A stretch of DNA of 64,000 nt from an uncultured Candidatus Saccharibacteria bacterium (GTDB taxonomy: Bacteria > Patescibacteriota > Saccharimonadia > Saccharimonadales > Saccharimonadaceae). Each line of letters begins with the position of its first letter. The stretch's first letter is position 1. A program made the position numbers and the translations under genes. The stretch covers positions 372,001 through 436,000 of the forward strand of contig CALGXC010000004.1 of assembly GCA_937936045.1 (NCBI GenBank). Direction: 5' to 3'. The notes below the pieces were generated by a model. That model saw only the letters and a program-made list of their open reading frames with translations, ran no database searches and was not told where the DNA came from. This document shows positions 26,394 through 33,829 of the stretch, piece after piece.

Positions 26394-27620
26394 ATGCCAA
26401 TTTTTGAATATTTACTTGTCAATAAAAAGAAAGAGACCGTCTCCTCAACTATTGAAGCGGCTGACAAACTGTCTGCCATTAACAATTTGAGGTCACACGG
26501 ACAATTAATAAAAATTGAAGAAAAAGGTGCAAAAAAAGAGCTTAGTTTTTCTTTCGGCAAGAAAAAGAAAGGCGCCAAGACTGAAGAATTGGTGATGTTT
26601 ACTCGCCAATTAAGCGCCATGGTTTCAGCTGGCGTCCCTATTCTTCGCTCTCTTAACTCTATGGCAAAACATGCCGAAAGCGCCAATTTCCGAGACACGA
26701 TCAACGCTGTTATTAAAGATATTGAAGGCGGTATGTCTTTTGCGGATGCTCTGAGTAAGCATCCAGAAACCTTCAATGATATTTACGTGAACATGGTTGC
26801 TGCGGGTGAGACTGGAGGTATTTTGGATGACATCCTAAAGCGTCTAGCCCTACAACAAGAGAAAAACTCATCCATGAAGAAAAAAATTAAAGGCGCCATG
26901 ACATACCCGATCGTACTTTTAATTATTACGATTATTGCCTTCTTTATCCTGATGATCTTCATTATTCCGGTCATCGGTAAAACCATTAAAGATATGGGCG
27001 GACCCGACGCCAAATTGCCACTTCTTACTGAGATTATGCTCGGAATTAGCGATTTTGTAGTGTCGTTTTGGTATATAATCATTCCAATATTTGTCGGAAG
27101 CATTTGGCTATTAATTCGCTATATTAAAACTCCAAAAGGTCGCGTAAAATTCCACAATATTATCATCAAAGTCCCAGCTGTCGGTCCAATTGTTAAAAAG
27201 GTGGCAATCGCCCGCTTTACCCGAACCTTCTCCGCCCTTATTGGTGCGGGCGTGGCTGTACTTGAAGCGCTGGACGTAACTTCGCGTGCCGTAGGAAATG
27301 TCGCATACGAAAAATCCCTAAAAGAAGCCACCAAACGAGTCCAAAACGGTGAAGTATTGTCAAAAATTATTGCAGAGCAGGACGATTTATATCCGCCAAT
27401 CGTAGCACAGATGTTGTCTGTCGGTGAAGAAACTGGACAAACAGACAAAGTTCTGGTTAAAGTTGCCGACTTTTATGAGGAAGAGGTCGATACCGCGATT
27501 GACGGAGTGAGCTCTATTATTGAGCCAGTGATGATTGTCGCAATGGGTGTTGTCATTGCCCTGGTGGCGGTCAGCGTTATGGGTCCAATTACAAGTATGG
27601 CGGGTCAAGTTAAGGAATAA
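26394..27620 (+). CDS. pilC: Type IV pilus inner-membrane platform protein PilC
   Basis: Membrane platform that couples PilB to pilin addition. Two T2SSF domains (about residues 60-190 and 265-395) carry the typical LSAMVSAGVPILRSL and FSALIGAGVAVLEAL segments, with three membrane helices around 170-240 and at the end. Length 408 is normal. AGGGAG lies before the ATG. Confidence 0.95.
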   Translation: MPIFEYLLVNKKKETVSSTIEAADKLSAINNLRSHGQLIKIEEKGAKKELSFSFGKKKKGAKTEELVMFTRQLSAMVSAGVPILRSLNSMAKHAESANFRDTINAVIKDIEGGMSFADALSKHPETFNDIYVNMVAAGETGGILDDILKRLALQQEKNSSMKKKIKGAMTYPIVLLIITIIAFFILMIFIIPVIGKTIKDMGGPDAKLPLLTEIMLGISDFVVSFWYIIIPIFVGSIWLLIRYIKTPKGRVKFHNIIIKVPAVGPIVKKVAIARFTRTFSALIGAGVAVLEALDVTSRAVGNVAYEKSLKEATKRVQNGEVLSKIIAEQDDLYPPIVAQMLSVGEETGQTDKVLVKVADFYEEEVDTAIDGVSSIIEPVMIVAMGVVIALVAVSVMGPITSMAGQVKE

Positions 27621-27643
27621 TAGTTTTTCAAAAAAGCTTATGC

Positions 27644-27649
27644 TATAAT
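27644..27649 (+). promoter_or_regulatory. Internal promoter of the pilMNO group
   Basis: TATAAT in the 57-base gap between pilC and pilM. A GGTGGG ribosome binding site precedes the GTG start of pilM, so this is a conventional leadered start. Confidence 0.5.
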
Positions 27650-27677
27650 ACTGACATATAGGTGGGAAAATAATAAC

Positions 27678-28730
27678 GTGTCGAGCATATTTTATAGAAA
27701 AAAACCAATCATCGGTCTAGATATCAGCCGAACAAGCATAAAAGTAATGTCGATTGATAGAAATCGAATGCTAGTTCATGGATATGGATCGATTAACCTC
27801 GATTCTCAAAAAAGCGACGGAAATTCTACAGACAACACTGAATATTTGGCGCAGAATATCAAAACATTATTGAAGAAAAATGTCGTAGGACAGATCAATA
27901 GCAATCGCGTAGCGCTGGGTATACCAACCAACCGAACATTCTCGCGGACATTTAGCCTGCCTGTGAAAGAAGAAAGTAATATTCGCAGTGCGGTAAATTT
28001 GGAAGCCGAACAATACATTCCAGCTCCATTAGATTCTCTTTATTTGGACTATCGAATCATTAATCGCACGAAAGATGAACTTAGTGTGCTAATGTGTGCC
28101 GCACCGAAGAAAATGATCGACAGTATGCTGGATGCCACAAAACAATGCGGCCTGGAAGTTGCAATAATTGAGCCAAACATCAGTGCAATCGCTAGACTCC
28201 TGAAGCGCACGGAAGAAGGAATGCTCCCTACTGTTATTGTCGACATAGGCACATCAACTACAGATATTGCAATTCTAGATTCCGATATACGTGTGACTGG
28301 CGGCCTAAATGTCGGTGGATACACGCTAACCTTAAACTTGGCCAAGAAAATGAATGTACCAATTGAAACAGCTCATCAATTTAAGGTATTAAACGGATTA
28401 AATCCCGGTCCAAGGCAAGCCAGAATCGTAGGAGCCTTGCACCCAAGTTTGGAAAAAATGACCAACGAAGTTAAGCGCGTTATGCGATATTACACAGACC
28501 GCTTCCCTGATGAGAAAAAAATCGAGCAAGTTCTCATAGTTGGCGGCGGCGGTAATCTTCCAGGAATTGGTGATTTTTTCACAAACGAGTTATTAATGCC
28601 AGCACGCGTGGCAAGTCCGTGGCAAATGCTCAATTTTGATGGGCTAGAGCAGCCGGCAAAACAGCTTCGCTCCCAGCTATCACCAGTTGCGGGACTGGCC
28701 TTAATCAAGCAGGAGAATATTTATGATTAA
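27678..28730 (+). CDS. pilM: Type IV pilus assembly protein PilM
   Basis: Actin-like (FtsA-fold) cytoplasmic ATP-binding protein that forms the inner ring with PilN. IGLDISRTSIKV (N-terminal phosphate loop), VDIGTSTTDIAI and IVGGGGNLPGI near the C-terminus are standard. Length 350. GTG start with GGTGGG upstream. It overlaps pilN by eight bases. Confidence 0.93.
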   Translation: MSSIFYRKKPIIGLDISRTSIKVMSIDRNRMLVHGYGSINLDSQKSDGNSTDNTEYLAQNIKTLLKKNVVGQINSNRVALGIPTNRTFSRTFSLPVKEESNIRSAVNLEAEQYIPAPLDSLYLDYRIINRTKDELSVLMCAAPKKMIDSMLDATKQCGLEVAIIEPNISAIARLLKRTEEGMLPTVIVDIGTSTTDIAILDSDIRVTGGLNVGGYTLTLNLAKKMNVPIETAHQFKVLNGLNPGPRQARIVGALHPSLEKMTNEVKRVMRYYTDRFPDEKKIEQVLIVGGGGNLPGIGDFFTNELLMPARVASPWQMLNFDGLEQPAKQLRSQLSPVAGLALIKQENIYD

Positions 28731-29298
28731 CCTTCTCCCTCCTCGAGAAAAAAAGCAAATCAGCGCCGGGCGAGTAAATGTCATCTTAAGACGATACTGT
28801 ATCATATCATTGATATTTGCAGGTTTGCTATTCTTAACTATTGGCGGATTTTATCTATTCTTAGAAAATAGCCGCGCCTCAGCTCAATCCAACATCGACG
28901 AAGGAAATGCTAAGCTTGCTCAATACCAATCAACACAAAAAGAAGTTAGCGAGTTCAAGAAAGACCTTGATTCAGCTAAAGTAATCATTAACAGTGAGGC
29001 TCATTACTCTACAATTATTCCAAAAATTGCACAATATATACCATCAGGCATGGTTTTGGATTCTCTAACACTAGACACTTCAGCGTTAGATAAACCATTG
29101 TCATTAACAGCTCTCGGAAAAAATAGGGATGACGCTATTCGAATAAAAACCAGCTTAGAAAAATCAGAGATATTTAGCGACGTTCACCTCGAGACTGTTG
29201 TTTATAGCGGCGGAAACCAATCCTCAGACAAACCTGCAGATTATCCAATTACTATAACAATTAGCGTTACGCCAAAGCCAGAGGTCTTAAAGCAATGA
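28723..29298 (+). CDS. pilN: Type IV pilus assembly protein PilN
   Basis: Bitopic membrane protein of the alignment complex. It begins MINLLPPREKK, the conserved PilN motif that binds PilM, then has one membrane helix (about residues 27-48), a coiled-coil segment and a C-terminal ferredoxin-like domain. Length 191. Overlaps pilM by eight bases and pilO by four. Confidence 0.88.
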   Translation: MINLLPPREKKQISAGRVNVILRRYCIISLIFAGLLFLTIGGFYLFLENSRASAQSNIDEGNAKLAQYQSTQKEVSEFKKDLDSAKVIINSEAHYSTIIPKIAQYIPSGMVLDSLTLDTSALDKPLSLTALGKNRDDAIRIKTSLEKSEIFSDVHLETVVYSGGNQSSDKPADYPITITISVTPKPEVLKQ

Positions 29299-29894
29299 AA
29301 AAAGTTCTAAATGCCAGTATTGCGCGAATCATTCTATCATTATTACTGATCATTATACTGTCAGCAATGGTAGGAATAGTAGTCTTTGCGTACTCATTCC
29401 TGAGTAAAACATCAGAAGAAGTTGGAAAAATGCAAACCGAGGCCGCTACGGTTGATGCAAAAATACAGAGCCTACTTGCATCAAAATCTCAGCTCAACAG
29501 AAACTCTGATATAGCCAATAAAGCAAAGAATATCGTTTCTGAATCAAAACTCTATCAATATCAAAACCAGATTATCCAAGATTTAAATACGTATGCCGAT
29601 CGTGCAGGCATTCCGATTAAATCTTTCACTTTTCAGAATGAGCCGGCAGCAGCTGCAGTAAAAACAGCGACACCCTCCGCTAAACAACCTTCTACAAATC
29701 CATCTGGAACAAAAAGCACTTTCGTATCAATTCAATTAGGTGATAGCATAGACTACACCAAATTCCTACACTTCCTTAACTTAATCGAAAAAAATGTCAC
29801 CCGTATGCAGCTTTCAGGAGTATCGATTTCTAGAGGCGCAAATAAACACGAAATATCAATTCAAGCACTTGAGGTAAAGGTATACACACGATGA
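29295..29894 (+). CDS. pilO: Type IV pilus assembly protein PilO
   Basis: Bitopic protein with one N-terminal membrane helix (residues about 10-35), a coiled coil, an Ala/Pro/Ser-rich linker and a C-terminal pseudo-pilin-like domain ending FLHFLNLIEKN...VSISRG. Length 199. Assigned by order after pilN and by topology; sequence identity in this family is low. Confidence 0.82.
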   Translation: MKKVLNASIARIILSLLLIIILSAMVGIVVFAYSFLSKTSEEVGKMQTEAATVDAKIQSLLASKSQLNRNSDIANKAKNIVSESKLYQYQNQIIQDLNTYADRAGIPIKSFTFQNEPAAAAVKTATPSAKQPSTNPSGTKSTFVSIQLGDSIDYTKFLHFLNLIEKNVTRMQLSGVSISRGANKHEISIQALEVKVYTR

Positions 29895-30175
29895 GCCCAT
29901 CAATATCAGAACAACTTGAACCAATCATAAAATCATTATCCAAATTCCTATGGCGATTTCATGTGATGCTATATAGCATAATAGTTATCGGAGGCGTAGC
30001 GATTTCGATATTTCTTTTGAGTGGACTTTTAGCAATTCCCACCGAAGAGCCTCAAATTGCATCGATAAGCTTCGACAAGGAAACCATGAAAGCAATTAAA
30101 GACTTCCGCCCCTCAACCTCAGCAAATGACTCATTTAGTCTGCCGGCTGGTCGCTCCAATCCGTTTGCCGAATAA
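29891..30175 (+). CDS. Mini PilP-like membrane protein
   Basis: 94 residues with one membrane helix (about residues 25-48) and a short tail ending PAGRSNPFAE, like the R-x-PF motif that opens the PilP/GspC folded region. The beta-domain of normal PilP is missing. It overlaps pilO by four bases. No outer-membrane secretin is visible here, so a full PilP may not be needed; a PilP relic or a small alignment subunit are both possible. Confidence 0.65.
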   Translation: MSPSISEQLEPIIKSLSKFLWRFHVMLYSIIVIGGVAISIFLLSGLLAIPTEEPQIASISFDKETMKAIKDFRPSTSANDSFSLPAGRSNPFAE

Positions 30176-30199
30176 AACACAACCGTTTATAATATAGTT

Positions 30200-30787
30200 A
30201 TGCTTATATCTGCAGATCGCTTCCTTAATATTCCTGTCATGAGCCTTCAAACAGGCTCCGAACTGGCACGAACATCGCGGGAAATTATCGATCCGAAAAA
30301 TTTGTCTATAATCGCATACGAACTTGAAGGACAACTTTTAGACCAGCGACCTAGTTTACTTCGTATTGACGATGTCAGGGAGATTGGGCCACTCGGTATG
30401 ATTATCGATTCAACCGATGAAATTATCGGGATTGATGACGTAATTACTATAAAAGAAATTTATGACATCAATTTTGCATTAAAAGACAAGTTGGTTATTG
30501 ATGAGAAAAATAAGAAAATCGGAAAAGTTATCGGATACACATTGGCGGCTGGGAATTTTATTATACAACAACTCCGAATTCGGCGACCGTTCTTGAAAAG
30601 TTTTGGTGACACAGAGCTACTTATTCATCGTTCTCAGATTATAAAAGTAACCGACGATAAAATTGTTGTAAAATCAGCAACTATCTCGCACATAGCCGAA
30701 AAAACACCTATTCCGCAGATAAATTCATACGAAAACCCATTCCGTAAGCAGCCTCGTCCGCAACCAGAATCTACAAAAGTTGATTAA
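30200..30787 (+). CDS. PRC-barrel domain protein
   Basis: 195 residues with two PRC-barrel-like halves: about 1-80 (MLISADRFLNIPVMSLQTGS) and 85-165 (LKDKLVIDEKNKKIGKVIG), then a proline-rich tail. PRC barrels act in RNA processing and in membrane-associated adaptors, so the precise role is open. TATAAT (30188-30193) lies six bases before the ATG with no ribosome binding site (leaderless). The end overlaps recX by four bases, tail to tail. Confidence 0.72.
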   Translation: MLISADRFLNIPVMSLQTGSELARTSREIIDPKNLSIIAYELEGQLLDQRPSLLRIDDVREIGPLGMIIDSTDEIIGIDDVITIKEIYDINFALKDKLVIDEKNKKIGKVIGYTLAAGNFIIQQLRIRRPFLKSFGDTELLIHRSQIIKVTDDKIVVKSATISHIAEKTPIPQINSYENPFRKQPRPQPESTKVD

Positions 30788-31437
30788 TCTTTTGGGTTTT
30801 CAAGAGCCTTCTTAATGTCGTCGTAAGAAAAACCCTGCCTAGCCAAATATTGCATAAACTTCTGTTGGTCGCTATATCGATAACGTTTTTTAGCAATAAT
30901 CTTCCGCAATTCCTCGCCATCAGAGCGAATATCCTCTTTAACTAACGACTCAATCGTTGTATTATCAATTCCTTTTTGCGCCAGTTCCAATTTTAAACGG
31001 CGAATACTGGCACCTTTTTTCATGAACCGCTGCTCAAACCAAAATCGAGCAAATTTTTCATCGTCCAAATATTTTTTCTCAATAAGACGATCTAAGACGC
31101 TCTCAGTAATCTCCGGCTTTATTCCAGGACGTTCAATAATTTTTCCAGTTTTCGCTGAACGTCGACGAGTGGCTAGCGTTTTCCGACGCAGGTAATCACG
31201 TACTTCTTTGATGGCTCGCGGACGTATTAAACAGTATTCTATAGACCTGGCATATAACTTGCCAAACTGGCTATCGTCTTCTAGTTTCGAAATTTCCTCT
31301 TCCGTATATTCGCGACCAATCTTAATACCTAGTTCGCCGACCTGAAATACGTCCAAGCTAAAACGATATTTCCCGTCAACACTTACATTGACACGATTTT
31401 TATCACGAGCCTGAAGAGAAATATCGGTGATTTTCAT
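30784..31437 (-). CDS. recX: Regulatory protein RecX
   Basis: Modulator of RecA filaments. Three-helix repeats typical of RecX are visible: AIKEVRDYLRRKT, VLDRLIEKKYLDDEKFARFW, and IRRLKLELAQKGI with KFMQYLARQGFSYDDIKKAL. Length 217. It follows recA by eleven bases on the same strand, the common recA-recX pair. Confidence 0.92.
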   Translation of the reverse strand: MKITDISLQARDKNRVNVSVDGKYRFSLDVFQVGELGIKIGREYTEEEISKLEDDSQFGKLYARSIEYCLIRPRAIKEVRDYLRRKTLATRRRSAKTGKIIERPGIKPEITESVLDRLIEKKYLDDEKFARFWFEQRFMKKGASIRRLKLELAQKGIDNTTIESLVKEDIRSDGEELRKIIAKKRYRYSDQQKFMQYLARQGFSYDDIKKALENPKD

Positions 31438-31448
31438 CTATATATGAA

Positions 31449-32504
31449 TTAACTTTCCGCTTCCTTCACTTTATCACGCACTTTCTGATCAATTTCCGCC
31501 AGAACCTCAGGATTTTCCTTCAAATAAGTCTTCGTCTTATCACGCCCCTGGCCAATCGTTTCGCCGTTATATTTATAAAACGCACCCGACTTTTCAACTA
31601 TACCGTGCGTTGCCGCCAAGTCCAAAATATCGCCAGTTTTACTAATTCCCTCGTTGTACATAATGTCAAATTCAGCCACACGGAACGGCGGTGCAATCTT
31701 ATTTTTCACAACCTTAATTTTTGTGCGGTTACCAATAATATCATCGCCAACTTTGATCTGACCAATTCGACGAATATCAATTCGCTGTGACGCATAAAAC
31801 TTCAACGCATTACCGCCAGTTGTCGTTTCAGGATTGCCAAACATCACGCCAATTTTCATACGAATCTGATTGATAAAGATCACCGTAGCTTTTGACTTAT
31901 TAATAATTCCCGTCAATTTACGTAGAGCCTGACTCATCAATCGAGCCTGAAGACCCATATGAGAGTCACCCATATCGCCATCAATTTCAGCCTGTGGCGT
32001 CAAGGCAGCTACCGAGTCAACTATCACCAAATCCACCGCGTTAGAACGAACCAACGTCTCCGTAATTTCCAATGCCTGCTCGCCGTTATCTGGCTGAGAA
32101 ACCAACAAATTTTCCGTGTCCACGCCCAGACGCTTAGCGTATGCTGGATCAAGCGCGTGCTCGGCGTCAATAAACGCTGCTGTTCCACCCTGCTTCTGAA
32201 TTTCTGCAATAGCGTGAAGCGTCAATGTTGTCTTACCCGAGCTTTCTGGACCATAGATTTCTATGATACGACCTTTTGGATATCCGCCACCAAGCGCTAA
32301 ATCCAAGCTCAAAGCACCAGAAGGAATTACTTCAACGTCAACTTTGTGAGCCTCGCCCAATTTCATAATTGATCCGTCACCAAATTGCTTGGTAATTTGA
32401 TCCATCGCTAGACCAAGCGCCTTAAGCTTACCTTCATCAACTTTTTTATCCGATGCCTGACTTGACTTTTCTGGATTTACTGTTTTACTGTCTGATTTTG
32501 CCAT
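31449..32504 (-). CDS. recA: Recombinase RecA
   Basis: DNA strand exchange and competence/SOS recombinase. Walker A GPESSGKTT near residue 84, the VIVDSVAALTPQAEIDGD and ALRKLTGIINKSKATVIFINQIR segments, and GGNALKFYASQRIDIRR are all intact. No intein; 351 residues. A strong AAGGAGG precedes the start. The TATAAT at 32532-32537 gives a short leader. It is divergent from an orphan pilin gene. Confidence 0.97.
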   Translation of the reverse strand: MAKSDSKTVNPEKSSQASDKKVDEGKLKALGLAMDQITKQFGDGSIMKLGEAHKVDVEVIPSGALSLDLALGGGYPKGRIIEIYGPESSGKTTLTLHAIAEIQKQGGTAAFIDAEHALDPAYAKRLGVDTENLLVSQPDNGEQALEITETLVRSNAVDLVIVDSVAALTPQAEIDGDMGDSHMGLQARLMSQALRKLTGIINKSKATVIFINQIRMKIGVMFGNPETTTGGNALKFYASQRIDIRRIGQIKVGDDIIGNRTKIKVVKNKIAPPFRVAEFDIMYNEGISKTGDILDLAATHGIVEKSGAFYKYNGETIGQGRDKTKTYLKENPEVLAEIDQKVRDKVKEAES

Positions 32505-32531
32505 AGCATTCCCTCCTTAGTTACTTCCTTT

Positions 32532-32564
32532 ATTATACCGATTTGTCGCAAGATTTGCTATAAT
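32532..32564. promoter_or_regulatory. Divergent recA / pilin promoters
   Basis: TATAAT on the minus strand (32532-32537) serves recA; TATAAT on the plus strand (32559-32564) serves the pilin, seven bases before its ATG. The two starts share a 67-base gap. I do not see a clear LexA box. Confidence 0.5.
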
Positions 32565-32571
32565 TACATTC

Positions 32572-32964
32572 ATGAATAAGCGAAACGGTTTCACTATTAT
32601 TGAACTTTTGGTTGTAGCGACTTTCTTGATTATCATCGCAATCTTAGGTTTCTCACAATATACAAAATTGACCAACGAATCAAACAACGCCAAAAAACAC
32701 ACCGCGATTAACGCCATGCATTATAGCCTGGAAGAAGGTTTTTACGTTAAAAACGGCTATTACCCAGAGAAGTTAGAAGAAGGTACGCTTCCGACTATGG
32801 ATCCCGCGTTGTTGAAAGATCCACAAGGCAAGAAAATTGGCGAAAAAGACAGCAGTTACCGCTATGAATCTTCAAATTGTAATGACGGAAAATGCAAGTC
32901 ATATAAACTCGTTGCAACGCTTGTTGATGAAGACGACTACGTAAAAGAAAGTCGCCACAAATAG
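32572..32964 (+). CDS. Orphan type IV pilin-like protein
   Basis: 130 residues: MNKRNG|FTIIELLVVATFLIIIAIL is a class III prepilin leader with Glu at +5. The body is small, with one cysteine pair (SSNCNDGKCKSY) near the C-terminus. It lies next to recA, away from both pilus loci, which may point to a competence pilin; that is inference. Leaderless spacing (seven bases from TATAAT). Confidence 0.82.
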   Translation: MNKRNGFTIIELLVVATFLIIIAILGFSQYTKLTNESNNAKKHTAINAMHYSLEEGFYVKNGYYPEKLEEGTLPTMDPALLKDPQGKKIGEKDSSYRYESSNCNDGKCKSYKLVATLVDEDDYVKESRHK

Positions 32965-32968
32965 CTAG

Positions 32969-33805
32969 CTAATCATCACAAACAGGACGGCCATTCTTAA
33001 AGTCTTCAATGGCATTATTGATTATCGCAATTTGCTTGCGTGGATTTGCCACAAAATGGAATATATATGTTGTTTCTTCGCCTTCGGTACTGAGACGAAT
33101 CGTGCCATAATTGAAAAGAGTCTGAATAACGCCTGATTGGAGGAAGCTTGCATCTTCAATACTGCCTAAGCTCACTGTTTGCTCGTGCCTATAAAATAAG
33201 CTACCCTGGATTTCCTGAATCACACTTTCATTCGTCATGTAAAAATGATTCTGCAAATATATCCACAAAGACACCGCACCACCAAGCGCCACTATCCCAA
33301 TAAGCAACATTGCCACACCAAACACATCGGTCAGCGAAGGCATCGGCGAAATAATTGCGTCACGAGCAATTGACGGATAAAACATCACAAACACCATGAT
33401 CATCACCACCAAGAAAACCGAGATTCCCGTCGGGATTAGCATACCAATTGGATGGCGTTTAATATCTAAAATAATATATTCGCCGTCGCTCAAATTGAGA
33501 TTCGGGTATTGCTGAACTGATTTTTCATGCTTTTGCTTCAAGTCATCACTAATAGTAAACGGCTTCGGATCAATATCCCTGGCAACATGGACGACTTGCG
33601 GTTCATTAGCATATTGACTACGTAATCGCGGGTCAAAATTCTCCCCATCAATAATTTCTGGCCTTGCCGTCACATAAGAATTCGTCTGCGCCACAACCGG
33701 AGCCGGACGACCAGTCTGTGGCGGATGATGATATAGCGGTCGACCATCAGCATCGTACGCAACAGGCTGCGTTAAATCTTCTGACGAGGATGTTTGTGGA
33801 TTCAT
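32969..33805 (-). CDS. Membrane protein with bacterial PH (DUF304-type) domain
   Basis: 278 residues: a proline-rich cytoplasmic N-terminus with YHHPPQTGRPAP, a LNLSDGEYIILDIKRHPIG segment, two membrane helices (about 125-150 and 160-185) and a C-terminal PH-like domain (FYMTNESVIQEIQGSLFYRHEQTVSLGSIED split over it). TATAAT (33812-33817) is six bases before the ATG, again leaderless. Function unknown. Confidence 0.75.
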   Translation of the reverse strand: MNPQTSSSEDLTQPVAYDADGRPLYHHPPQTGRPAPVVAQTNSYVTARPEIIDGENFDPRLRSQYANEPQVVHVARDIDPKPFTISDDLKQKHEKSVQQYPNLNLSDGEYIILDIKRHPIGMLIPTGISVFLVVMIMVFVMFYPSIARDAIISPMPSLTDVFGVAMLLIGIVALGGAVSLWIYLQNHFYMTNESVIQEIQGSLFYRHEQTVSLGSIEDASFLQSGVIQTLFNYGTIRLSTEGEETTYIFHFVANPRKQIAIINNAIEDFKNGRPVCDD

Positions 33806-33829
33806 GCCTATATTATAACACGACAGAAC

